Source: Chloroflexota bacterium
Lineage (GTDB): Bacteria > Chloroflexota > UBA11872 > VXOZ01
Length of the DNA: 64,000 bases
Assembly (NCBI GenBank): GCA_012270555.1
Contig: JAAXIC010000030.1
Span: 127,103-191,102, forward strand
Reading direction: 5' to 3'
The position numbers were made by a program, and so were the translations under genes. The notes under the pieces were generated by a model, which did not search any database, was not told the DNA's origin, and saw only the letters and a list, made by a program, of their open reading frames with translations. Within the stretch, counting starts at the first letter, position 1. Each line of letters starts with the position of its first letter. Below, in pieces: positions 41,663-49,933 of this stretch.

Positions 41663-41700
41663 GACAGAGGGTGCGTTGCGGCGCATCCCTCTGTCGCTTT
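41663..41700 (+). terminator. Hairpin terminator after the solute-binding protein gene
   Basis: GACAGAGGGTGCG...CGCATCCCTCTGTC (one bulge), then GCTTTT. Confidence 0.75.
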
Positions 41701-41737
41701 TCGTCAATTACACAAGGCCGGAAGACGACTACAAAAC

Positions 41738-41862
41738 ACGTCATTCCGAGCGCAGCGTCGAACAGGGTTCGCGGAATCTAGGGCCAGCGCGAAGGTTGCG
41801 CCCTGCCTAGGTGCACGAGCGCGGAGCAGATGGATTCCCGTTTTCACGGGAATGACGGATGA
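41738..41862. repeat. Dispersed intergenic repeats (CGTCATTCCGAGCGCAGCGTCGAA; GATTCCCGTTTTCACGGGAATGACGG)
   Basis: Inverted repeat units read directly; family resembles widespread SFPRKRESI-type intergenic repeats. Confidence 0.65.
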
Positions 41863-41997
41863 GGTTGCTGTCTATTCTCATATAGCGACGGTTGTATTCT
41901 CCAGAAAGCTTGCACGATCCTGATCCCGAATTAATATCCTCTTGATTACAAACCAGAGAGCGGTTTGTTCGCTCTCCTACTCTGCTGAGGCCCAAGC

Positions 41998-42963
41998 ATG
42001 ACTGTCCGCGACCTTTACGAAGCTGCAATTGAACTCGGTATAGCCCTTGATCCTCGTAGTCGGGAGACGCTCGACGCTGAACTCGCGCGTCGTAAGCAAG
42101 AATTCGACGCGTTGCCGGACTGGAAGAAGCCGTATTTCGACCACGAGCGGCTGCGCAATCCCTATGGCGACGTGCGCATCGTCAACGGCCCGGAAGATGC
42201 CGAGGTATATACCGCCCTCGCGGGCATCAATATCGGTACGGACGAATTCCTCATCGCCGACCGCCTCAGGGACAAGAGCGTGCCCCTCGACGCCATCATC
42301 GCCCATCACACGAGCGGCACGGGCATCGGTCGCTCGCACATCGACGACATCACGCTCATCAACATCGACATCTTCGTCCGTGAGGGCGTGCCACGCAAGG
42401 AAGCGGAGAAGGTACTCCTGCCCTGGATCGATGAGTGGCGCACCGGCTACGACGACATGCCGCACCGCATGGGCCCGGACATGGCGCGGCTCTTCGAGAT
42501 CCCCTTCATCCAAATTCACACGCCGCAGGACCTCTATATTGGCGTAGGCATCAAGCAGGTGTTTGACGAATTGCAGCCTCATTCGCTGGCCGATGCCGAA
42601 GAAGCGCTCATGACCATTCCCGAATTCCAGGGCGCCGCGCGCCACGGCGCGTATTCCATGGTACTTGCCGGCGAACCGGACACGCCCCTCGGACGCTACC
42701 TCATACAAGATGCCGGCGGGTGGCTGTGGCCGCCGGAAGCGCAACCGCTCTTTGCCAAAGCCGGCATCAACACTGTGCTGCAAATTGGGGCAAGTGCAGC
42801 GGTGGCAGAGGCGGCGAAGAAAGTCGGAGTTTCGGTCGTGCGGCTGCCGCACGCCGCTGCCGATAACCTGGGCATAAACCTCTTCTACGACGAAATTGAA
42901 CGCCGTTTCGGGCCGCTCCACATCATTCCCTGCAACTACTTTGAACGTATCAGACACGCGTAG
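41998..42963 (+). CDS. Nif3-like dinuclear metal-centre protein (tentative)
   Basis: Conserved-looking 321-aa ORF with metal-ligand-like IIAHHTSGTGIGRSH; family assignment tentative. Confidence 0.55.
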   Translation: MTVRDLYEAAIELGIALDPRSRETLDAELARRKQEFDALPDWKKPYFDHERLRNPYGDVRIVNGPEDAEVYTALAGINIGTDEFLIADRLRDKSVPLDAIIAHHTSGTGIGRSHIDDITLINIDIFVREGVPRKEAEKVLLPWIDEWRTGYDDMPHRMGPDMARLFEIPFIQIHTPQDLYIGVGIKQVFDELQPHSLADAEEALMTIPEFQGAARHGAYSMVLAGEPDTPLGRYLIQDAGGWLWPPEAQPLFAKAGINTVLQIGASAAVAEAAKKVGVSVVRLPHAAADNLGINLFYDEIERRFGPLHIIPCNYFERIRHA

Positions 42964-43060
42964 TATCGTGCCAATGCGTGCTGGCAAATAGCCAAGCTCT
43001 CCGTCTGCCCCTTCTCCCTGAGGAGACCCTTGCGTAACTAAGGCTAGAGGAAAAGGACTT

Positions 43061-43100
43061 ACACCCTCTCCCTGAGGGAGAGGGCCGGGGTGAGGGTGAA
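43061..43100. repeat. Dispersed intergenic repeat (CCCTCTCCCTGAGGGAGAGGGCCGGGGTGAGGG)
   Basis: Contains perfect palindrome CCCTCTCCCTGAGGGAGAGGG (43064-43084); inverted relative to 17792-17825. Confidence 0.75.
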
Positions 43101-43185
43101 AGACTAGAACAAGATCGCGTTGCAGCAGCAAGACCCGGCGCGTAATAGCCCCGCACGCTGCGATTGCTAGCGAAGGAGAACTACC

Positions 43186-44223
43186 GTGCGTCGCGTTGAA
43201 CTCTCCGGCACTCCCTACAACATGGGCCTCCAGCATGGCACCGCCTGTGCTGTAGCGGTTTGCACTGCCATTGAGAATGTGGTCTATGGCAGACAGATCG
43301 ATGCCGCTCATCGCGAGCGAGTCGTGCGACAGATGGAGCGCAATGTCGAACGCATCTTCCCAGAGGCGCTTGAAGAAATGCAGGGCATCGCCGACGGTGC
43401 GGGGCTCAAACTCGACGACATTCTGGCCTACGCGTCGTGCATGGAAGTGGGCCGTACCGCGCCTGGCTGCACGAATGTGGCGCTGCGCACCGCCGAGCAC
43501 GGCGTCGTGCATTACAAGTCCAATGACGTGGGTAAGGACTCTATCGGCTCGTATGTCTTCTGGGACATCCGCCCCGACAAAGGCCACCCCTTCATCTGCG
43601 TCTCCGGCCCGGGCGCGCCCTGGATGGGTCCGGGCGTGAACGACACCGGTCTCACCTTTGGCGGCAGCAGCATCATGAATACCGATCAAGACTGGGAACG
43701 CGGTATCCCCACCAATCTCCTCCAACGCTACCTCTTGCAGTACTGCGCCGACGTTGAAGAAGGCATCGCCCTCTGCGAGAGCACGCCGGTGATGAACCAC
43801 GGCATGAACATCATGCTCACCGACCCGGCGGAGAACGCGGTCGTTGTGGAACGTTCAGCCACGCGCATGGCGGTGCGGCGGATGGAGAACGATGCCATCT
43901 GGTGCGCCAACCACTACGTGACGCCGGAAATGCAGGACGTCGACAATCGAACGAACGCGGACTTTCGCGCCAACAGCGAAGGCCGCGCGGCGCTTCTCGC
44001 TGAACTCACGGCGGAAGAGCCGCATACGCTGGAACAGGTAACTTGCATCGCACGCGCCCATGCCGATCCGGTCTCAATGTGTCAACACGGGCCGATGCAC
44101 AGTGCGTTCGGGCTCATAGCGATTTCCCGCGACCGCACGCTCCTCGCCAGTGACGGCTACCCCTGTCAGAATGAGCTTGAAGTCTTCACCTACGACGCCC
44201 AAGCGACCGCCGTTGGGAACTGA
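43186..44223 (+). CDS. C45-family autoproteolytic acyltransferase/hydrolase
   Basis: GCTNVALRTAEHGVVHYKSNDVG (N-terminal nucleophile Cys context), GPGVNDTGLTFGGSSI, LTDPAENAVVVERSA. Confidence 0.8.
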   Translation: MRRVELSGTPYNMGLQHGTACAVAVCTAIENVVYGRQIDAAHRERVVRQMERNVERIFPEALEEMQGIADGAGLKLDDILAYASCMEVGRTAPGCTNVALRTAEHGVVHYKSNDVGKDSIGSYVFWDIRPDKGHPFICVSGPGAPWMGPGVNDTGLTFGGSSIMNTDQDWERGIPTNLLQRYLLQYCADVEEGIALCESTPVMNHGMNIMLTDPAENAVVVERSATRMAVRRMENDAIWCANHYVTPEMQDVDNRTNADFRANSEGRAALLAELTAEEPHTLEQVTCIARAHADPVSMCQHGPMHSAFGLIAISRDRTLLASDGYPCQNELEVFTYDAQATAVGN

Positions 44224-44233
44224 GGAGGGTCAT

Positions 44234-46069
44234 ATGAATCAGCCAATCCTGGTTTTGTACGCCGACGATGCGCTCACGACACCCGTGAGCGCGGAAATCC
44301 TGCGCTGCGAAGGTTTTCCCTGGCTTGAAGCAAAAACGGCAGCCTCCTTCACCGATGCGTCGCCGGATGTCGCGCTCATCGTCGTCGCCGGCAGCGGCAT
44401 GAGCAGCGAGACCGCGGAGCGCCTGGCGGGAGCGGTAGCAGGTGGCACTACGCTCATTGCTCTGGCTCCCGATCCTACTTTGCTCAGTGCCTTTGGCGTC
44501 ACTGCAGGCGAGCAAGTGTCAGACGCATGGCTCACGGTGCGGCAGCTACCCCGCTGGGAACACGGCAGCTTGCCCCTGCTCTGCCCGGATGATATTTCAC
44601 AGCCGTTGCGCGGCGGTGAGACGGTTGCCGAGCTGCGGGATGCCGAGGGCAAGCTCTATGGTGCAGGCATTGTCGAAGCGCGGCTGGGTGAAGGCAAGGC
44701 GTGGCTCTATGGTTACGACCTGTGCCAGGCCGTCGTCACGTTTCGTCACGGCGATGGCGACCTGCATGAGCGCCCGCTGCGCGACATGGGACCGCTGAAG
44801 GGCCCGCGCCACCTCTACAGCTTCTTTGCGCTTTCCGAGAAAACCACCCGCGATGTGCCCGTGGCGGATGTCCACCAAGACATTCTCCGCACCCTGGTGG
44901 CGGAGGCGCTGGCCAACACGCCGCTACCGCGCCTCTGGTACTTCCCTGACGCCGCGCCGGCCCTGTGGTTCATCAAGGGCGACGGCTGCGGTGAGAATGG
45001 TGCTCCCGTGCTGGTAGACATTGTGGAATCGTACGACGCGTTGCTCACTTTCTACCGGGCGCCGTTCAGTCGCTACCACGGCGACCTGATGAAAGAGTGG
45101 CATGCGCGGGGCCATGCCGTATCTATCGAGGTAGACCTGACCAGTATCACCCAGTACGCCGTGCAGGAAAACGGTACGCAGGTGCGCTACGGCCGCACGC
45201 CGGAAGACCTCAACGAGAACTATCTGCCTGCCCTCCGCGCCAACCTGCAAGAGTCCTGGGACGTCTTTCGCCGGGAGACCGGCCTCGACGTGGAGACCAT
45301 CTGCAGCCACGGTTGCCAATGGACCGGGCATCCATTGCTGCAGATAATGTTGGACTTCGGGTGGTACACGCCCACACACTTTGCCTCCCATGATCCCCGC
45401 ATGCGGCGTGACGAGAACTACGGTCCCTACATGATTGGCACGGGCCTCTGCATGCCCTATTTCCAGCACGGCGTGGGTCTCACGGATATGTGGCACATGC
45501 CCGCCCAGTGGGACGAAAGCCAGACCATCGGTCGGCACGAGGATTTGTTGGCAGGCCCGATGGCAGAGACACCGGACCGCGTGGAGGGCATGGTGGGCCT
45601 CACGTCAGAGGAGTACGGCGTGGAACTCGCCCGCTTTGCCGAATCCGCGGCCACGCGCTGGCACGTGATGCAGATCGCGAACTTCCATCCCGTCTACGCC
45701 GCCGGCCCACAAGACCACGTCAGAGCCTCCCGCCATGCGCTTGAGCTGGGTATGGAAGGGGCAATTGCGGCCGGCTGCCGCTTCGAGAATCAGGAAAACT
45801 ACTCCAGCTTCTCGCGCGCCCGTGCGGGCGTACACTTGACTGAGTCCTATGCCCAAGGCGAAAACCACTTCATCACACTGGTAGCCGGCGCGAACATCTC
45901 AGGGCTGTCGCTGATGCTTCCCGATAACGTCACGTCTGTTCAGGAAAAGAGCACCGGTGCCTCGCTTCCCATCCAGCAGGTGACGCTGGAAAGCCGACAC
46001 CAGCGTGCGGTGACCATCGATCTCAACGAAGGCGCGCCGCTGACCCTATGTCTTAAGTTAGCTGCGTAG
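44234..46069 (+). CDS. Large hypothetical protein with a polysaccharide-deacetylase-like C-terminal half
   Basis: N-terminal glutamine-amidotransferase/Rossmann-like half; C-half ALWFIKGDGCGENG...YRAPFSRYHGDLMKEWHARGHAVSIEVDLT...ICSHGCQWTGHPLL. Confidence 0.55.
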   Translation: MNQPILVLYADDALTTPVSAEILRCEGFPWLEAKTAASFTDASPDVALIVVAGSGMSSETAERLAGAVAGGTTLIALAPDPTLLSAFGVTAGEQVSDAWLTVRQLPRWEHGSLPLLCPDDISQPLRGGETVAELRDAEGKLYGAGIVEARLGEGKAWLYGYDLCQAVVTFRHGDGDLHERPLRDMGPLKGPRHLYSFFALSEKTTRDVPVADVHQDILRTLVAEALANTPLPRLWYFPDAAPALWFIKGDGCGENGAPVLVDIVESYDALLTFYRAPFSRYHGDLMKEWHARGHAVSIEVDLTSITQYAVQENGTQVRYGRTPEDLNENYLPALRANLQESWDVFRRETGLDVETICSHGCQWTGHPLLQIMLDFGWYTPTHFASHDPRMRRDENYGPYMIGTGLCMPYFQHGVGLTDMWHMPAQWDESQTIGRHEDLLAGPMAETPDRVEGMVGLTSEEYGVELARFAESAATRWHVMQIANFHPVYAAGPQDHVRASRHALELGMEGAIAAGCRFENQENYSSFSRARAGVHLTESYAQGENHFITLVAGANISGLSLMLPDNVTSVQEKSTGASLPIQQVTLESRHQRAVTIDLNEGAPLTLCLKLAA

Positions 46070-46096
46070 GCTCCCTGTAATGGAGCAGTTGCACCG

Positions 46097-46804
46097 ATGA
46101 CGCTCAAGACGTCCATCAAGGGGTTTTGGGGTGAAAAGTTGGTACAAGTGGGGGCGGCGCTGACTCTGCCATCTTCCAAGTACCGACGGTACCACAACGT
46201 GACGCTGCCGACCGCAGGAGACACGACGCAGATCGATCATGTGTTCGTGTCAGCGTTCGGGGTATTCGTGGTAGAGACCAAGAACATGTCGGGGTGGATA
46301 TTCGGCAGAGAGCGAGATCCAGAGTGGACGCAGGTCTTTAGGAGCGGAAGCAAGTATACGTTCCAGAATCCCCTGCGACAGAACCATAGGCACGTTCTTG
46401 CGTTAGAGGAAGCTCTGCGAGGAATTGGAATACCGAGAGGGGTGGTAAGGTCGGTTGTGGTCTTCGTGGGCAGCGCAGAGTTGAAGCGAGATATGCCGGA
46501 AAACGTGACCGTGGGTATGGGTGGATCCCGGTACATTCGCTCGTTCAAGGATCACGTACTGTCAGAAGCAAAGGTAGCAGCGATCTGCGAATTGATCGAG
46601 TCTCAGCGATTGAAACCGTCGTGGAAGACCCATCGGCAGCATATCCGGAACGTGAAACGGGGAAGCGCGTCAGTGGTGCGGTCATGCCCTCACTGTGGCC
46701 AACAGTTGGTGCTGCGAACGTCGCAAAAGGGAAAGTGGGCAGGAAAGCGGTTCTGGGTGTGCGAGACCTATCCTACGTGTCGAATGATTGAAAGGTGTGA
46801 GTAA
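46097..46804 (+). CDS. NERD-domain protein with C-terminal topoisomerase-type C4 zinc finger
   Basis: GFWGEKLVQVGAALTLPSSKYRRYHNVTLPTAGDTTQIDHVFVSAFGVFVVETKNMSGWIFG (NERD); CPHCGQQLVLRTSQKGKWAGKRFWVCETYPTCRM (zf-C4_Topoisom). Confidence 0.9.
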   Translation: MTLKTSIKGFWGEKLVQVGAALTLPSSKYRRYHNVTLPTAGDTTQIDHVFVSAFGVFVVETKNMSGWIFGRERDPEWTQVFRSGSKYTFQNPLRQNHRHVLALEEALRGIGIPRGVVRSVVVFVGSAELKRDMPENVTVGMGGSRYIRSFKDHVLSEAKVAAICELIESQRLKPSWKTHRQHIRNVKRGSASVVRSCPHCGQQLVLRTSQKGKWAGKRFWVCETYPTCRMIERCE

Positions 46805-46927
46805 CTACGCTGTACCCTAGACGGCAGCCTAGCAGATATCTCATCTCTAGGATAGGCTCTAAGTCCATATCAGAACCCCTCCTTCTGTGAGGGAAGCCAG
46901 TGTGAGCGATTGCGTCGGCATGTTCGC

Positions 46928-49900
46928 TCACGTCATCTGCCGCTGCACCAGATCACGAAAGCGGCCCTCCGTCTGGTAGAGCGCGATGAAGCTGCCTTCT
47001 TGGACCACGCGTCCCTCGTGGAGCACGTAGATACGCTCCGCCATGCGGATGGTGGAAAGCCGGTGCGCGATCACGATGCGGGTGGCGGCGAGGCTTGCGA
47101 TCCCCGCCATGACCTCGGCTTGGCTCTTGGCGTCGAGCCAACTGGTGGCTTCATCGAGAAGCACGACGCGCGGTTCGCGCACTAACGCTGCCGCGATGCG
47201 GATGCGTTGGATCTGTCCGCCGGAGAAGGTCGCAGCGCTGTCGCCGACCGCCGTAAACATCTGCATCGGCATAGCGGCAATGTCGCCGTCCACGGCAGCA
47301 AGTTTGGCCGCCCTCCAGGCGTCATCGATTGTCAAATCGTCTCCAAAGCCGATGATATTGTCCAGGAGATTCCCGGGCTTGAGCGCGCCATCCTGTGTCA
47401 CAACGCCAATCTGGCGGCGGACGGAGCGTCGATCGAGATGGGCAAGGTCGCAACCGTCGTAGTAGATGCCTCCGGCTGATGGCGCCTCCAGACCCAACGC
47501 CATCCGCAGCAACGTGCTCTTGCCGGCGCCCGATTCACCGACGATGGCGATGAACTCGCCGGGACGCGCGTGAATCGACACATCATCGATGATCTGCGGT
47601 CCGTCCTGCGTGTATTGGAAACTCACGCGGTCGAAGCGCACCTCTCCACTGAGATCTATTGGCACGGCCGGAGCCGCACGGCTGTCCGGTACCGCAGTCA
47701 GAATTGGCTTTACTTGCTCGTATCCCGGCAATGCAGCCGCAATAACCTCGAACGAGTAGCCCAAGCCCACTACTGCTGCGTAGAACGTGATGGATACCGC
47801 GTAGACGACGAGGAAGTTCCCTAATTCGAGCCGGTCAGGACCGTTCCAGAGCGCGACGCCAAAGATGGCGGCGCTCATGAAGGCCGGCATCGCTGCGCTC
47901 AAAGCGATGAGATGTTCATTCAGTTTGCTGATCTGCAATTGAGCGAGTTGCTGTTCCCGATAGCCTCGTGCCCATGCCGCAAAGGCTGAAGCTTCGGCGC
48001 CGGCCGCACGGAGCTTGCCCATGCCATTGATGAACTGGAAGAGCTCACCGGCAAGGCGTCGCGAAGTAGCATAGAACCGACGCTGCGGGCCGATTTGCAG
48101 GAGACCGCAGATAAGAAAAACCGCAAGCGAGAATAGCCCTGTACCAAGAATCAGCCACGCCAGGGCCACATCGTAGAGAAAGAGGAGGACGAGCATCGGG
48201 AGCAAGAAGACGAATGAGATGACCGCGTTGGCAACCACTCCCGACATCTGGTCGCGCAGCACTTGAAAGGCTGCCATCCGCACGGCGAGTTCCCCGGCAG
48301 TGAAGTTTCTAAAGAAGCGTGTCGGGAGCCCCAACAAGCGATCCCAAAGCGCTGCGCTGACCCGAGCCGTAGCCCGCCCCTCCAGGCGCATCATTGCCGT
48401 GCCGCGCAGTATGTGCAACAGCGTCCCGACAAGCGCCAACATAACGAGTACGCCGACAATCTGGGTCAACATGCTATCAACTGCGGCCGGCAGCACCCAG
48501 TCTGCCAGCAGCCCAACGGCAATTGCGGGAGCCAACATGAGGAGGCTGGCAATGATACCCGCCCCTGCGAATTGCCAAAGGTCGCCGGTCATGCCCTGCG
48601 TAGCAAGTCTCAGTATGTCCTTGGTCCCCACCGGGCGGTCATCCGGCAAGGGGCGATAGAACAGCCAACCGTCCTGCTGAATGCCGGCTGCACGTTCTGC
48701 GTTGAGGCGGGTAGACTCTCCTGTAACCGGGTCCAGCGCGCGATAGCGCCCGCTCAAACCAGGCAGCAGCGCGAGCGGCCGCCCATCCTCACGCCGGAAG
48801 CCCAACATTGCGCCGCTGTCTCCCTCCCACCAACGCTCTTCTACCGCCAACTGCACTTTGCGGCTGCGCACTCCTGACGTTTCCAGGATTTCCCTGAGGG
48901 AGAGTTCTTCATCAACCGAAACCCGCCGGCGGGAAGGAGGTCGAAACGCAATGCCCTCTCGCTTGCCAATTACCTGCAAAGCCGCCAAGAGCGCGGAACC
49001 GCTTTCGTTAGCCGCCGGGTACGGAGAACCAAGGACGCCAAAGAGGTTCTGTCGCGCGCGTTCTTCGTCACGTCGCCGATGTATGGTGCGGGCAGTTTGC
49101 TCGTTCGCCTCGTCGGCCAAAAGCAGACGGCGGTTGATGTGTTCGGCTCCGAGAATAAGCTGATGAAACTCCACGAGAGCCTGCAGAAGGTTGCCCTGGT
49201 TGCACAGCTCACGGGACGCGTGACCGGAAATACGCGCCGGGCTCTGCAGCCTGAGCCAGGTATCGGCAGTGAGTGGCATCATCCCGGAGCCCACGGTATC
49301 CCGTTCTTCGGTCTCCAGGTACGTTGCGTCGGCATTTTCTATAGCCACCCACACCACGCCGCCGGGCCGGCTCGACACCACCCCGCTGTCCGGCACATCC
49401 AGGGACTCCGGCGGGTCTCTGGGATCGAGCAGCACGGTGGGACGAGGACGCGGTTCAATCTGCAATGCCACGGCGGCGGCGAATTCCACGACCCAGGCAT
49501 CAACTTGACCCGCCAACTGCTCCACAATCTCATGTTGCAAGACGTCGTCAAGCTGAACCCGGCGCAGCCTGCAATCCGGGCTGCCTTTGGCGATAGTGGC
49601 CAGATTCTTGCTCTCACCGACCCCGAAGACCAGGCGGCCCTCCTCAGCGCGGAGTATGTGCTTCGCATGAGAGGAGGGCTCCTCATCCTGATATTCGACA
49701 AGAAACACATCCAGCGCGCCGCGCTCGACGAACCAGGCAACGCCCGGATCATCCAAGCGGACGGGAAGGTTACCGGCGCTGGCAACCGGCGTGCCAATTT
49801 CGACTGCGAGATCGCTGAGCCGCTGAAATCGTCTTCGTGTCAATACTGCCTTCCCTGTTGGTGGGTTCGCTTCGTCACTGTGCGTGGATAAGCTGGGCGT

Positions 49901-49933
49901 ACACGCCTTGTGTCTCGGCTGCAAGTTCCTCAT
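46928..49933 (-). CDS. NHLM-type bacteriocin system ABC transporter (permease/ATPase with long N-terminal extension)
   Basis: IVGESGAGKSTLLRMALGLE Walker A, FSGGQIQRIRIAAALVREPRVVLLDEATSWLD. Start uncertain (ORF opens at 49990; ATG 49933 or TTG 49843 plausible). Confidence 0.85.
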   Translation of the reverse strand: MRNLQPRHKACTPSLSTHSDEANPPTGKAVLTRRRFQRLSDLAVEIGTPVASAGNLPVRLDDPGVAWFVERGALDVFLVEYQDEEPSSHAKHILRAEEGRLVFGVGESKNLATIAKGSPDCRLRRVQLDDVLQHEIVEQLAGQVDAWVVEFAAAVALQIEPRPRPTVLLDPRDPPESLDVPDSGVVSSRPGGVVWVAIENADATYLETEERDTVGSGMMPLTADTWLRLQSPARISGHASRELCNQGNLLQALVEFHQLILGAEHINRRLLLADEANEQTARTIHRRRDEERARQNLFGVLGSPYPAANESGSALLAALQVIGKREGIAFRPPSRRRVSVDEELSLREILETSGVRSRKVQLAVEERWWEGDSGAMLGFRREDGRPLALLPGLSGRYRALDPVTGESTRLNAERAAGIQQDGWLFYRPLPDDRPVGTKDILRLATQGMTGDLWQFAGAGIIASLLMLAPAIAVGLLADWVLPAAVDSMLTQIVGVLVMLALVGTLLHILRGTAMMRLEGRATARVSAALWDRLLGLPTRFFRNFTAGELAVRMAAFQVLRDQMSGVVANAVISFVFLLPMLVLLFLYDVALAWLILGTGLFSLAVFLICGLLQIGPQRRFYATSRRLAGELFQFINGMGKLRAAGAEASAFAAWARGYREQQLAQLQISKLNEHLIALSAAMPAFMSAAIFGVALWNGPDRLELGNFLVVYAVSITFYAAVVGLGYSFEVIAAALPGYEQVKPILTAVPDSRAAPAVPIDLSGEVRFDRVSFQYTQDGPQIIDDVSIHARPGEFIAIVGESGAGKSTLLRMALGLEAPSAGGIYYDGCDLAHLDRRSVRRQIGVVTQDGALKPGNLLDNIIGFGDDLTIDDAWRAAKLAAVDGDIAAMPMQMFTAVGDSAATFSGGQIQRIRIAAALVREPRVVLLDEATSWLDAKSQAEVMAGIASLAATRIVIAHRLSTIRMAERIYVLHEGRVVQEGSFIALYQTEGRFRDLVQRQMT

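Noticed and set aside
41977-43800. 607-aa minus-strand ORF
   Set aside because: Antisense to the Nif3-like and C45 genes and runs through an intergenic repeat (HPHPGPLPQGEGV); a high-GC frame artefact.
48263-49891. Plus-strand ORFs of 204 and 270 aa
   Set aside because: Antisense to the NHLM ABC transporter gene.
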